This document shows positions 1-11,070 of a stretch of DNA of 64,000 nucleotides, in pieces (position 1 is the stretch's first letter; every line of letters begins with the position of its first letter). This DNA is from Anodontia alba. Taxonomy: Eukaryota; Mollusca; Bivalvia; Lucinida; Lucinidae. A program made the position numbers and the translations under genes. The stretch spans positions 27,720,581-27,784,580 of the forward strand of contig OZ024828.1 of NCBI GenBank assembly GCA_964016985.1. The letters run 5' to 3'. The notes beneath the pieces are model-generated. The model saw only the letters and a list, made by a program, of their open reading frames with translations, was not told the origin of the DNA and made no database searches.

Positions 1-118
1 CTGTTTGCCGCTCATCCAGCGGTCTAAAGTTTAATCAATGAGTATACATTTCACGAAATACGTCTGCGCAATTGGGGATAGACATGCTTTTTCTGAGTAT
101 ATAGTCCATTTACAGAAC

Positions 119-365
119 TGGGCCCAGTTGTTCAAAGCTAACGACATCGTTAGTTAACAATTCGTTAAAATTTTCATCAAGTGGTACGCAAATATGATGA
201 AATTTTTTGCTGAAAAAATGTGAGTAGCTTTTGCAGTGCAAAAGCTACTCACATTTTTTCAGCAAAAAATATCAGAATATTGTACATTGAATCTGCTAAA
301 ACAGTTAACGAAATGACCCTTAACGATGTCGTTAAGCTAACGACGCTTTGAACAACTGGGCCCAG
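119..365. mobile_element. F-family hairpin MITE, copy 1
   Basis: Both ends read CTGGGCCCAG followed by TTGTTCAAAG, in inverted orientation, then CGTTAGCTTAACGA-like motifs. The centre is a near-perfect hairpin with arms of about 28 bp (GCTGAAAAAATGTGAGTAGC and its complement). No coding capacity. Three further copies lie at 10.3, 23.9 and 25.4 kb. Confidence 0.8.
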
Positions 366-887
366 ATATTTATAGTTTATCTAGTTGAAGGCGAATGTCG
401 GCGTATGAGAATTTCCTACATACATACAAAGGACACAACTACATGTATTTGTTCGATCAGTACCGTCGTATTATGCAAAGCAATTAGCAATTATGCAATT
501 ATGGTCGGTCAGCTGGGAATCATTCATAAAGCTTAGACAGTCAATATTTGACAGTTATCTGCGCGAGGCACGTCCATATTTTCGTTTCCGGACAATACCT
601 TAAGTAAATGTCGACGGAATTTCCCCAAACTTGTTGTGGAGATCCGATTTGGGAGTGCTAATGGGCAAATTTCGCCATTTTTTGACAGAGTTATCTGCCC
701 GCGACATAATAATGGCGGGATATTACATTGTATTTATTCACGTTTTTATTTTGAATGGGAAAAATGGAAAGTTTTTATTTATTTTTCTTTGTAAAACTGA
801 ATAGAATAAAACGTTTGATACATAGGTAGTAACGACAAAAGGATTTTGCGTTTAATCATGACAAAATTTGCGAATTTACTTCGTTTG
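366..887. other. No feature recognised
   Basis: AT-rich sequence with short open frames only. Two weakly similar stretches (GACAGTTATCTGCGCG and GACAGAGTTATCTGCCCG, near 551 and 684) hint at an old duplication. Confidence 0.4.
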
Positions 888-1128
888 AGTAAAGCTTCGC
901 CCAGAAAACGACTTTCTGAAAGATATTGAAAGCAGAGTACTTTAATCTAGTTGAAGACCATTCAGACGTCAATTTAGCAGAAGTAACTACTATATTTTAC
1001 CATGTTTAGCAAACAGTGTACACCCAGAACAGTGTGCGGCTTCTAACCAGGGCTAGACTGCTTATCCCTCATCTACTGTGCTTTCGACATCTTTCAGAAA
1101 GTCGTTTTTTTGCTTGGCGCTTTACACA
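888..1128. mobile_element. MITE with GTAAAGC..CGCC ends
   Basis: The left end (GTAAAGCTTCGCCCAGAAAA, then CGACTTTCTGAAAGAT) is mirrored at 1073-1128 as ATCTTTCAGAAAGTCG ending in GGCGCTTTAC. This gives a ~240-bp element with ~50-bp inverted ends. A third, similar end in the left-hand orientation lies at 1588-1640. Confidence 0.6.
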
Positions 1129-1587
1129 GAAAAAGTACATTTGCAAACTTTTGTCTTGATTTAATGCAAAACCATTTGTCTAACAACCTATGCACGAAAA
1201 GTTTTATTCTCGTCGTTGGTTTTTAAAAAATCAAATATTTTCACTTTTTCCCATAGTAAAAATGACTGCAAATTATGCAGAAATCAATAGGGTAGGTAAC
1301 TTCGAGGCAGATTTTCAACAAGTTCCACTTGTTCAATTTTTCTGAAATTTTCACAGTATTGTTGTGAAACATCAGTTATTTAAATTCAGCAAAGAAAATT
1401 AAAAAATATTTTCTTTGACAAAAATACCAAAAAATCATTTTACTATAGAAATTGCATAGGTCAGACCTATTTTTGGCCGTAGATTTAATTTTAGGGTACA
1501 TATTTGAAAACAAAACAAAGAAACAGAAAAGACCAATGGTTTCTGATAAGAAACTGTCAATCAGAACAAATATATTTTCACTTAAAA

Positions 1588-1640
1588 TAAAACGCCAAGC
1601 AAAAAAACATCTTTCTGAGTGATGTCGAAAGGACAGTAGT
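1588..1640 (+). repeat. Third copy of the 888-1128 terminal repeat
   Basis: AAACGCCAAGC, then ACATCTTTCTGAGTGATG and TCGAAAGGACAGTAGTA, match the left end at 888. Together with the inverted end at 1073 it could bound a second element of about 565 bp. Confidence 0.5.
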
Positions 1641-1836
1641 AATTTTCAGACAAATCAACATTCAGGAAAATGGACTTGTCCCAGTTATAGGAGAAGTACA
1701 GTAAGGGTTTTAGGTGTCTGAATGTTTAGGGTAAATACGGCATCGTATTACAAGCCAACAGGAGTAAATGTATAGGCAACAACATGTTAATGGTCCTGTC
1801 GGATTTTATAAACGGCCCACAGGACATTACCCCTTA

Positions 1837-2037
1837 ACACACACGCAGCCAGTCAATGCGTGGTTGTTTTTATTGTTTTGTGGTGCAATAGCATGATGGC
1901 GTTGATGGTGATGATACTGTTGGCAGCGATGGAGGCCAGGGATAGAGCTCTCATTCAAAACAATAAAGCTGTAGGGCCTAACTGTCCGGAACTCCACATT
2001 ATTCGAGCACACCTACGTAAAACATATAATTCCAATA
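1837..2037 (+). repeat. ~195-bp module, copy 1, inside an H-type repeat
   Basis: Nearly identical to 3680-3875, beginning next to a short CA run and ending TATAATTCCAAT. The flanks (CGGATTTTATAAACGGC at 1801 and GATACCTATGCAAAC at 2048) continue without interruption in the H-type copy at 2150-2220. The module therefore appears inserted into an H element here. Confidence 0.7.
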
Positions 2038-2055
2038 GACCAAAAAAGATACCTA

Positions 2056-2125
2056 TGCAAACAGTGTAGAGATCCTGATGAGACGGCTCGTAACGAGCCG
2101 TCTCATCAGGATCTACACTGTTTGC
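2056..2125. repeat. H-family hairpin 1
   Basis: Near-perfect 70-bp palindrome: GCAAACAGTGTAGA, GATCCTGATGAGACGGCTCG and their complements around a TAA-sized loop. Confidence 0.85.
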
Positions 2126-2212
2126 TATTCACAACAATTTTATGTTCCTTTCGGATTTTATAAACGGCTGACGGGATGTTAATCCTTTTAGCTCAGTCGA
2201 CCAGATACCTAT

Positions 2213-2273
2213 ACAAGCAGTGTAGATGAGACGGCTCTTAAAGAACCGTCTCACCAGGATCGACACTGTTTGC
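2213..2273. repeat. H-family hairpin 2, degenerate
   Basis: AGCAGTGTAGATGAGACGGC and GCCATT-proximal TCGACACTGTTTGC pair imperfectly. The left arm lacks the ATCCTG segment. Confidence 0.7.
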
Positions 2274-2542
2274 CATTCTGTTTTTGATTTTTGACTGATA
2301 TCTCTGTTTGCAACAGCGGATGTGCCATAATTCAAAGATGGAAGAGGTCGCCTTAGAAACTCAAGGGTAAGGGTTAAAACCGATCGTATGATCAGTTTTC
2401 AGATTTTTTTAATGCTACCAGGCAACTGAGTCACATAGAGGCAGCGTATGTATTAGAATGATATCCTATGTACAAAATATCAATGTGAAAAGACGTTGTG
2501 TGAAATTTCTGGCCTGCGGAAAGATCCCTCAATTAATACTTT

Positions 2543-3194
2543 TTAACCCTTTCGCCCCTGTGTTTCTGAAGTGGGCTCTTCCATCCTTGAATATGGACAT
2601 GTCCATTGATGCAAATCGGGGTTTGAGTCTAAAATAAAACCAGAATGTCAAACATTGTGGATTCTGATGAGACGGATATACACTGTTTGTACAGGTATCA
2701 GATAATCTGACGGACTGAAAGGTTTATGGAGTAAATATATACTAAAAAAAAAGAAAAAAAGATCAAAACCCTTATGTACCGTTTTTACCCTAAGTATTAG
2801 GACAAACGGGCCGGATGAAATTGTAGATCCAGGTCAGACGCTGCAGAATGTGCCCCAACATCAAATGTTAATACGGTATGTCAAAGTGCTTCATGGTTTG
2901 AAAGGCTATTTGTAAAACAAATGAATACGTAAAGGCTTGAAGTTTTGGATTTAGCCCCTTTCAACTCCACTAGCCTGAAAAGAAAAGTTTTGCAAACAGT
3001 GTAGATCCGATGAGAAGGCTCATATGAGCCGTCTCATCAGGATATACACTGTTTGCCTTTTTTTCTATTTTGTCACTACTCTGCTATTTTGTTTACGTTT
3101 TTTTGTCAATGCTATATCCCTTATTGAGATAATAAACACATTCAATTTCATAGACGGAAAAAGTCCACCAGAAACTTAGGGGTGAAAGGGTTAA
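2543..3194. mobile_element. TTAA-flanked piggyBac-like element with H hairpins
   Basis: TTAACCCTTTCGCCCCTG at the left and AGGGGTGAAAGGGTTAA at the right form inverted ends flanked by TTAA, the target duplicated by piggyBac-type transposases. Inside are an H remnant (2648-2693) and a full H hairpin (2992-3055). No transposase frame is visible, so it is non-autonomous. Confidence 0.65.
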
Positions 3195-3552
3195 TACTTA
3201 AAACTGTTCGGTGCTTATGCATCATTTTCATTGCAAATGCGCTATCATATGACAGAAGATACTGAAACAGCTCTTACAAATAGACAAGGTCCATATGTTT
3301 GTATACTGGCACTGGCTCTTTTAATACGATTGACAGAGGTCTGTATTGCGCATAAACATATTTCTGTTGTTTTTTTTTTCGCATCAGAAATCAATATTTG
3401 ATTTTAATTACCCTTTGTATGGGTTTTGTTATGAACTGGGTGTCTTATTCCAGCATACTGGTTTAGTGTTGCTGCCATTGTTTACAATAATGTTTGTTTA
3501 CAAAATGAAGCCAAGTGCTTACTTTTTACTCAGTGTTGCACGTAATGCTACT

Positions 3553-3591
3553 GATATTATTATTATTATCATTATTATTATTATTATTATT
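3553..3591. repeat. (ATT)n microsatellite
   Basis: About 13 ATT units with one ATC interruption. Confidence 0.95.
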
Positions 3592-3645
3592 CACACGGTC
3601 AACACAAAGAAAAAGAAACAACAAAACACACAAACACGCACGCAT

Positions 3646-3684
<39 letters not shown>
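3646..3684. repeat. (CA)n microsatellite
   Basis: About 19 CA units abutting the second copy of the ~195-bp module. The first copy also starts with a short ACACAC run. Confidence 0.95.
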
Positions 3685-3686
<2 letters not shown>

Positions 3687-3875
3687 CAGTCAATGCGTGG
3701 TTGTTTTTATTGTTTTGTGGTGCAATTGCATGATGGCGTTGATGTTGATGATACTGTTGGCAGCGATGGAGGTCAGGGATGGCGCTCTCATGCAAAACAA
3801 TAAAGCTGTAGGACCTAACTGTCCGGAACTCCACATTATTCGAGCACACCTATGTAAAACATATAATTCCAATCC
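3680..3875 (+). repeat. ~195-bp module, copy 2
   Basis: Matches 1843-2037 with about a dozen differences. The open frames across it (for example 3346-3888) also run through the microsatellites and show no protein family signature, so I do not call a gene. Confidence 0.8.
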
Positions 3876-4286
3876 TAGCTCAAGATAATGCAATGTTTTA
3901 AAACTGAAAAAGAAACTCATTTCTTCATAAAGCATTCGTTTTGTATCCTCATTTAAAGCTACACTGCGTGTTGGGTACCTTGTTGCAGCCACAAAACGAC
4001 TGCGTATTTCATAATAATGTACTTTATACTTTCTGGTCTTCTGGGATCTGTAAAATAAATAAGTGAACTCCGGAACTGATACACTCAGATCCACATCAAG
4101 TTATCAGTATCAAAGGGAAAGACAGACAAATAATATTAAACAGCCACAAAAAGAACGAACGGAACGCAGAGTTGGCAGCTATTTCCCGAGCCGAAAAAGG
4201 TGGCAACTCTGTAACCCAAACTTAAATGAATATATCTTTAACTTACATAATTGTTAAAAGAAAAACATTTGTGAGTACAATTTATT
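3876..4286. other. No feature recognised
   Basis: Unique-looking sequence without a convincing frame. Confidence 0.4.
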
Positions 4287-4353
4287 CCCAGCAAACACAC
4301 AACGTCGCTGCAAAATCGTGATCACGTTGTAACCACCTTGTGTGTTTGCTGGG
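4287..4353. mobile_element. K-family short inverted-repeat element
   Basis: CCCAGCAAACACACAACGTC and the mirror ACCTTGTGTGTTTGCTGGG flank a TGATCA-containing centre. The ends resemble the larger K copies at 9084 and 23545. Confidence 0.65.
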
Positions 4354-4766
4354 ATTCTGAATAGGTCGAAGATCACTGAAGCCGGTGCTAGGATGCTTGA
4401 GTCGTATTGCAAATTACAAATTCAATAACATTACGTTAATGCGCCTGTGCAGATTCATTTCTTCTATTCCATGGCATGTTTACTGTATGACAATGGGGAA
4501 AGTTCCGACAATTTGATTATGTCCGCTAATATAAATTTATACTTTGTAAATGGCCGAGCAAATTATACAAATTGAACTAAGTTTTAAAATCAACAACTAA
4601 TGCATTGCACAAATCGCCTCATAATGTATATCTCCGTATACCCTGCGTTTCATTTCTGTAAGAGACCACGGGGATCCAGGTTACATAGACTTGTTAATAA
4701 AACCGATTCTGCTGTTTCACCTACTAAGAAAAGGGAGTGCTTTGAATGCAAAAACATATAAAATCG

Positions 4767-5006
4767 AGGGTTGAGCGCAAGACTATAGTAACTCAAACAT
4801 ATTTTTGAAACCCTTGTTTAGGGGCAACTTGGACCCCTTTGTAAACAATGCAAATTTAGGTGCCATTGCTCATACGAGCAATGGCACCTAAATTTTCATT
4901 GTTTACAGAAAGAAATGTTGTAATCTTCATAACGCCTTCATGGTGAGGAGATTAGGTTTGGGGAAAAACAACCATCTGACTTACGCCAGTCTTGCGCTCA
5001 ACCCTT
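4767..5006. mobile_element. L element: MITE with perfect 18-bp ends and hairpin
   Basis: AGGGTTGAGCGCAAGACT occurs at the left and its exact complement at the right. The centre (4838-4907) is a palindrome with arms GGTGCCATTGCTC and GAGCAATGGCACC, extended by GTAAACAATG. Only one copy is present. Confidence 0.75.
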
Positions 5007-5934
5007 GAAATATTCTTTGCTTTCAAAGGACTCCTTTTTCTCAGAGTTTATGTACTTTTAAAGGATAGCTTTTGTTCTTGGAATTTATTTCATCAACCAG
5101 ATACGAAATCACGTATTGATGACGTCAATAATAGATTGTTTTGATGCGAAAAGTTTACCAAGACCGGTTTGTCAATAGCATTTGAGATTATGTTTGTTTC
5201 TACAAGTATAATTACAATTAGTTTTAATCTGTGACTAGTAGATTATCATGTCTAGACGTTTTGGTTTTCTTATTTGTAAGCTTCAATTTAAGATGATAAT
5301 TTTAGTGCAGCAAGGCACGTTTTTGCATACTTAAAACTTCATAATAAATAAGGTACTTTTAGGGTTTCTTACTTCAGCCATTTCTACTTCAAACGTGTCT
5401 AATTATTTTAAGGAATAAAGTCATTTGTTTGAACTTTTATTCAACAATATCGATTTTTAAAAGGCTCAAAAAGTAAAAAATTACAAACCGAAAACGTAAT
5501 AAGGTAAATGGATGACTGATTAACATTTTAGGTGGAAGTCTTACCAACATACGAGTGCTTGATGTAAACATTGTTACGTTTTCCCAAGCGATCATGCCTT
5601 ACAAGTGTATGTGGAATTGTTCTTCTATTATAAAAAGTAATATAATTCACTCAGCATGGTCCTTAAATGTAAATTAAATAATTAATTAACGTCTTTAGAC
5701 TGTAGTGAGGATCGCAGTGTAATTATACTTCATTTATTAGAGATTATTCAAGCCGCATTATACCTAAAATAGTATAGAAAACGTCCAGGGAGAGACACAA
5801 TCGCAGAACATAGCCTACCTACCAATGACATAGAGAGGAAGAGCAAACAAGCCACGACAGACAGTACCTATATTAGGGCTCGGGGAGGGAGGGGGGGAGG
5901 AAAGAGAAGTGTGGCGCTGTTAATTCCTATATAT
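5007..5934. other. Mostly unassigned; U-like fragment at 5785-5875
   Basis: AT-rich with no usable frame. The stretch GCAGAACATAGCCTACC to GGAAGAGCAAACAAGCC resembles the U-family fragment at 23810-23890. A G-rich run follows at 5880-5900. Confidence 0.4.
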
Positions 5935-6250
5935 GGCATAGTTCGGATGTGCGTGCCGAATGGCCCCCTTTTTTTAGCGCTGCCAAGTATATGATTAGCC
6001 CCCTTTCAAAGCAAAAAGTATATGATTGACCCCATTTTTCTGGATTGGTATATAAAAAGGCCCCACTTTTCCGATGTATACCGGTATATGTACATATTTT
6101 TGATTCAGAGATTTTTCGAGGCTGCTTGTTCTCTTGGTATTCAATGAATTGACTGCGATATTTGTCTAACTACCAGCAATAAATGGGTACAAAAACCAAA
6201 GAGCAGTATATGAATGGGTCAACATTTCATACGATCTAGTATATAAATGG
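5935..6250. repeat. Telescoped TATATGATTGACCCC-type repeats
   Basis: The left part repeats GTATATGATTAGCCCC, GTATATGATTGACCCC and GTATATAAAAAGGCCCC. The right part carries GTATATGAATGGGTC and GTATATAAATGGGTC. This looks like a repeat with internally iterated subterminal motifs. The family is not recognised. Confidence 0.5.
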
Positions 6251-6278
6251 GTCCGTTTAGCCATGCAATGAGCAAAAA

Positions 6279-6516
6279 TGAGCCAGCGCACGATAAAACC
6301 TACAAAATGCCATTAGCGCCCAGCGAAGACTCAGATCAGCCTGGGCATCCGCCCATTCTGATCAGAGTCTTCGCTGTCCGCATGAAGAAAGCTTTAGGTC
6401 CTTGGCTACCCATTGAGCGCCCAGTAAAGACTCTGATCAGACTGGGCGGATATCCAGGCTGATCTGAGTCTTCGCTGGGCGCACGCATTTTGTTGGTTTT
6501 GTCGTGCGCTGGGTCA
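6279..6516. mobile_element. G-family MITE, full-length copy
   Basis: TGAGCCAGCGCACGATAAAA at the left is mirrored by TTTTGTCGTGCGCTGGGTCA at the right. The interior holds two dyads around GAAGACTCAGATCAGCCTGG and GACTCTGATCAGACTGGGC. Open frames on both strands are a by-product of the inverted structure. Confidence 0.75.
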
Positions 6517-6726
6517 AATGTCTTCGGGGCATGCGATCTAAACATCGAGATCAGACATCGAAGTCGCACCGTCTGCCTAGGGCTTTTGATAGACTTCAAT
6601 ACCTTCTACAGTATCTTCTGATTCTTTTGACTGGCAGTGAATGCGCTGGGCTGATTTGGGCCTCTGCACATGTCCCCAAAATCCCTTTCCTCACAGCAGG
6701 TTCATGTCTAAAATATGGTTTCTAAA

Positions 6727-7140
6727 AGACCGTTCTAAGGCGGTAGTCCCGGTGTTAGTCTTACTCTTTGTTGCTTTGTGGTTTAGTCTACTAGGCGACT
6801 TGTTTTCAGTCTTGTGTTATTTTGTTCTTGTGTTTTCAGTCCTTTTAGCATCGCGATTACCTCGCTTGGGGAAGAGAGAGCTAATCTGTGTGCTTTTCGT
6901 ACGTTTGTTCGATTTCGTTTGTTTTGTTTTGTCTATTTCCTCTTCCTCTTGGTGTCTGGGAAGGGCTGCGGCTTGTAATTATGGCACTCCCTGGACTTTT
7001 CTCTTACCTTTTTTTTCATATGTGGCGTTTTTTTTTTTGTCATTGTTTGTTCCCCATCTCTCCTTTTGTTCGGAAGGCTTTGCTTCTTGACTGTGGCATT
7101 TCCTGGGAATCGTCACTTATATTTCGAAGTATTTAGAGAA
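6727..7140 (+). repeat. U-family dispersed repeat, copy 1
   Basis: Starts at ACCGTTCTAAGGCGGTAGTC and runs through CCTCGCTTGGGGAAGAGAG and TTTCCTCTTCCTCTTGGTGT to a T-rich tail. Closely similar sequence occurs at 54765-54985 and 63190-63610, and partly at 12.5, 20.9, 25.7 and 45.5 kb. Short frames here are repeat-borne. Confidence 0.75.
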
Positions 7141-7498
7141 CCAAGATGTAGGTTTTAGGCTCGAGCGTCGGACATTGTTGCCCTCAAATTCAACTGTGGT
7201 GACCTTCTAAAGTCATCAAAAAGATAACGATATCAGTTAAAAATGACAGAACAATATGCTTCGCGCACCTCGCTGTCAAGAAAAAGGGATACACTGTGAA
7301 AGTCAATTTTAAAACGAAACTGGGCTCAACAAACAGCATACAAAGAAGATAAAATATGATAAAAGTATAAAAGTTAAATTGGTTTAAACAATATTTATTT
7401 TAAAGCTCGTATAAAGTTACATCGATAAAACAGACATGTCGAATAGGATCTGACTGTAAGCTGTAATGCTTATAAATAAAGTTAAATTGAGGAAACAT
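7141..7498. other. No feature recognised
   Basis: AT-rich sequence between the U copy and the A-rich tract. Confidence 0.4.
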
Positions 7499-7525
7499 TA
7501 AAAAAAACAAAAAACAAAAAAAAAA

Positions 7526-7563
<38 letters not shown>

Positions 7564-7607
7564 AAACAAACAAACAACAAACAACAAAAACAAAACAAAA
7601 ACAAAAA
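7499..7607. repeat. A-rich low-complexity tract
   Basis: About 110 bases of A with scattered C, grading into AAAC and AAC units. Confidence 0.95.
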
Positions 7608-8062
7608 CACTAACTGACTATACTGGTGACCGTAGCTTCGTTGATATTATACAAGCCTGGTGACTAATGGATACAATTAAACAAATTGCTACTTAATGTT
7701 GACAAAGCAGCCTCGTTCATCGCCTTTTGTTTAACTACCTTCTGTTCCATGGTATCGCCACTGTTTGGCATTTAATACCTCGTGATACCGACATATATTA
7801 TCATGTGAGCAGTACATGTGTAAGAACAGGGTTCGTGTAGTGTGCGAGTCTCTAAAGCTTGTGGATGATCGCCCACACACACATTCCCAAGCCAAAGTTT
7901 AACTTGTACTTGTTCTAATTTGCATATTATGAATAATGAATTTTGTTGTGTACGTATAATAATAAATAACAAACTGGAACCTGATATATTCCAAACATTT
8001 TCACATTGCCGTTAAGACTATAATGCTCTTTTGTATTTATTTATAATAATATATTACCAGTA

Positions 8063-8156
8063 AGCATTCTACATAAATCTATAGCGGGCTGTTATCGGCC
8101 CGTCAGGGTAACTGACGGGCCGATAACGGCCCGCTATAGATTTATGAAGAATGCTA
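8063..8156. mobile_element. I-family 94-bp palindrome, copy 1
   Basis: Essentially the whole element is a hairpin: AGCATTCTACATAAATC, TATAGCGGGC, ATCGGCCCGTCAG and their complements around a GGTAA loop. AGCTGGG follows immediately, as in the copies at 47.0 and 12.3 kb. Confidence 0.85.
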
Positions 8157-8762
8157 GCTGGGTTTGTTCTCAATATTGGGATAGACAGTCTCGAGCACGC
8201 GGCATCTTATCAGCATCTACACTGTTTTCCACTCATCCAACAGTTTTATTATGTTGTAATATGGACTTGTTCAATTTTTAGGAAAAGTAAGGTTAGAAAT
8301 TAAGGTGTCCCAATAGTTTGGAAAAATACCGTTTTTAACAATGATACAAAAATCGCACTATAATATACAATAGAGAATAATCGCAATAAGCCATCAACTG
8401 AAATGTGATAGCTTTGATTGAACACATTGTCCCATCATTCTTCGATCAGTATTTTATGTCCTCCATGAAATATGAATCAAAATGGCTGATTAAAAGTAAG
8501 ACATGTCCAGTGCCCCCCACCCCACCCCCCAGTCGCCCAGTGTCCTCCTCGGAAGCTATTGCGTCCTCGGCAAACACCATACAACAATCCTTATCTCGTA
8601 GATCACGTTTTGTTATTTTATTTTATCGATCATTCTCAAATGCTAGTTTGGGACGAAAAGGGGACAAAAGTGTTAAACTTAACACTAGGCGTTATTTATT
8701 GTTATGCGTTTGGCATTTAACAGACAAGAATGCAAATGCTAAAATCCCACTTCTTCACAAAT
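8157..8762. other. H-like fragment, then unassigned
   Basis: GCATCTACACTGTTTTCCAC at 8211 and TTAAGGTGTCCCAATAG at 8299 are H-family end motifs. The 8405-8842 open frame overlaps the repeat at its 3' end and shows no recognisable domain. Confidence 0.4.
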
Positions 8763-8978
8763 GGGCCGTGTCATGCGAAAAACATGTCTCAGGGCATATG
8801 CGAACAGCGAATGCTCTAATCAGGGCCTTGGCTGTCCGCTAACAGAATCATTGGATACTACATAATGTGGGAATGGAGAGCAAAGGCCCAGATTATACTT
8901 TGCGCATGCGCATGATGATCTGAATCTGCGTATTTTTCGCATGTTCGAAGGCATTTTACGTTTGACGCGGCCTAATTG
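8763..8978. mobile_element. GB-family element, copy 1
   Basis: TGGGCCGTGTCATGCGAAAA at the left and TTTACGTTTGACGCGGCC at the right bound two CTGATCA-type dyads separated by AGAATCATTGGATACTAC. Similar copies lie at 9480, 18388, 37457 and 58300. Confidence 0.7.
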
Positions 8979-9083
8979 ATCTTCACAATAAAAGGATCAT
9001 GTCTGAGCGTAGGCAGATATGGTTATACAATGATGGTAATTAGATTGTGACAGCACCAAGTAAAAATGATCTATTGACTATAT

Positions 9084-9390
9084 CGCCCAGCGGACACATG
9101 ACGTTTACAAAACGTGACATTAACGTCGGTTCAACGTCAGGACGTTTATGCAACGTCGATTCACGTCGATGCAACGTCATTCGACATTTTATAAACATCA
9201 CATGACGCTTATACAACGTCACATTAACGGCGATACAATATTATGACGTTTATACAGCGTCACATTAACGCAAATGCAACTTTATGACGTTGCACCGACG
9301 TAAATGCAAGGTTGTATAAATGTCGTGCCAAGCATGGTGTTGCATCGACGTTAATGCGACGTTGTTAAAACGGCATGTGTCCCCTGGGCG
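9084..9390. mobile_element. K-family element with ACGTC-iterated interior
   Basis: CGCCCAGCGGACACATGACG is mirrored by CGGCATGTGTCCCCTGGGCG. The interior iterates units such as ACGTTTATGCAACGTC in both orientations. Confidence 0.75.
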
Positions 9391-9479
9391 AGTATGGATT
9401 TTTTTTTTATAGAGTTTAAGATCTTTTCCCAATTCACAGCCAATTCGTGCCACCACATATGATGCGCAACGCACGAAAA

Positions 9480-9692
9480 AGGCCCTTATGTAATTTGCGG
9501 AAAACGCAGGCCCTGATCAGCCTGCGCTTAAGCGCAGGCTGATCTGGGCCTTCATTGTCCGCTTACTGAATCAGTGGCTACTGTAGAATATGTCGATGAA
9601 CAGAAAATCCCAGATTAGACTGCACAGATGCACAGGCTGATCTGGACCTACATTGTCCGCAAACTGCATAAGAGCAATTTTCGTTTCCTTGC
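9480..9692. mobile_element. GB-family element, copy 2
   Basis: Contains the dyad GCAGGCCCTGATCAGCCTGC and its complement, then ACTGAATCAGTGGCTACTG and a second dyad around GATTAGACTGCACAGATGC. The ends are more degraded than in other copies. Confidence 0.6.
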
Positions 9693-10296
9693 GCACCGTA
9701 TGATAATGTGTTATGTGTAAAGGAACTATGAAAAACTTAATAAGACTAACCGGACGTGCAAATGTATCTGTGTGGCCACTCTTTGTATATGCTTTTAACG
9801 CATTTTATCCAACGCAATCTTCACCCAAGCAAGACTTGCGATGACAGGATGGTGGTAAGGACCTGCTGTTCTTGCAGCAGACGGGGAAGGCGGATTTTAG
9901 TATACATGTATCATCCATCTCTGCAGTGTCATTTGTTAGGCTTTCCTTATCCTCTGTTATCCTCGCTCTATCCTGTCCTATACCAGCTCATAGAAAATAG
10001 AATTTCCTCATAGAAATATAATGTGAAACACACGAATTTTCTAAGACCCATTTTCTGAACATAAAAGTATAAAAATATCACAAATTTGCGATCTGCTAAT
10101 TTTCCTTATTAGCGTTGCAATGGTTAGAGTAGTTAATAACATTCAAAGCAAATTCTAATGATCATCAGAATTAATGTTATCCATCTGGGATTATTACACA
10201 AGCCTAATAGCAGGAAAGTTGACAATGAAGGCATGTTGTGTCAATGGCTTTACGTAATCAACTTATGTCTGGGTCAAACCCATAAATAATATCAAG
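9693..10296. other. No feature recognised
   Basis: AT-rich. The 85-codon frame at 9756-10013 has no recognisable domain. Confidence 0.4.
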
Positions 10297-10543
10297 CTGA
10301 GCCCAGTTGTTTAAAGCATCGTTAGCTTAACGAGCTCGTTAGTGGTCAAAATGTTAACTGTTCTAGTAAGTACAATATCTAATTTACAGGTATTTTTGCT
10401 GAAGAATGTGAGTAGCTTTTGCAAATGCAAAAGCTTCTCACATTTTTTCAGTAAACATATTAGCGCATATGCAATATTTAATGATTAAAGTTTTAACGAT
10501 ACGTTAACTAACGACATCGGTTGTTTTGAACAACTGGGCCCAG
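10297..10543. mobile_element. F-family hairpin MITE, copy 2
   Basis: Ends CTGAGCCCAGTTG and CAACTGGGCCCAG. The centre hairpin is GTGAGTAGCTTTTGCA with its complement. Immediately after the right end, TTGTTCAAAG recurs, so a second F end may abut. Confidence 0.8.
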
Positions 10544-10559
10544 TTGTTCAAAGGGCATT

Positions 10560-11070
10560 TTTTTTTAAATCTACTTTTGTCGCATCTTGTCGACAGTCGC
10601 CACAACTTATTACTTTTGAAAATAAGCTGTCCCAAATCTGACCGGTTCTTCTTTCATTTTGGACAATTTAGGCCAAAATAGGTGTGTTTACAGGTCATCG
10701 ACTAACTGTGATTTTTGACTGCCGACTGAACCTTTTTGTTCGGATCCAGTGATCTTTAATCCGATTCAGTCTGTTTCCAACCGATTTGGATCGTCGTTTC
10801 GATTCGGTTCGGATGTTTCGGTTTGAGGACATTTAATCCTTTCACCTCTGGGCTTCTGAAGGCTCTTCCATGATCAAATTTTGACATCTCCATTTTGCAA
10901 ATAGGTATGCCAATTAAAATAAAACTAGGATCGTGATAAGATGGCTGGCCATCGCATCTAGATCCGCACTATTTGTAAATTTTTATTTTGGTTTGCAGAA
11001 CTGACCTATATAATTTCCACATCAAATCTCTTACTGCAAACGAAATAGCGGAAATATTCATATACAGTAA
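10560..11070. other. Unassigned, with an H remnant
   Basis: CCTTTCACCTCTGGGCTTCTG at about 10848 resembles the TTAA-element end at 2543, and a weak H-type stretch follows at 10920-10975. A run of GATTCGGTTCGGATG-like units lies at 10740-10820. Confidence 0.4.

Noticed and set aside
3346..3888. 180-codon open frame
   Set aside because: It runs through (ATT)n and (CA)n tracts and a duplicated repeat module; the peptide has Ile and Thr-His runs and no domain.
6641..7136. 149- and 82-codon frames in the U repeat
   Set aside because: The sequence recurs at 54.8 and 63.2 kb with different frames and breaks; hydrophobic composition comes from T-rich DNA.
8405..8842. 145-codon frame
   Set aside because: Its 3' part is a GB element and no protein family signature is visible; codon use looks random.
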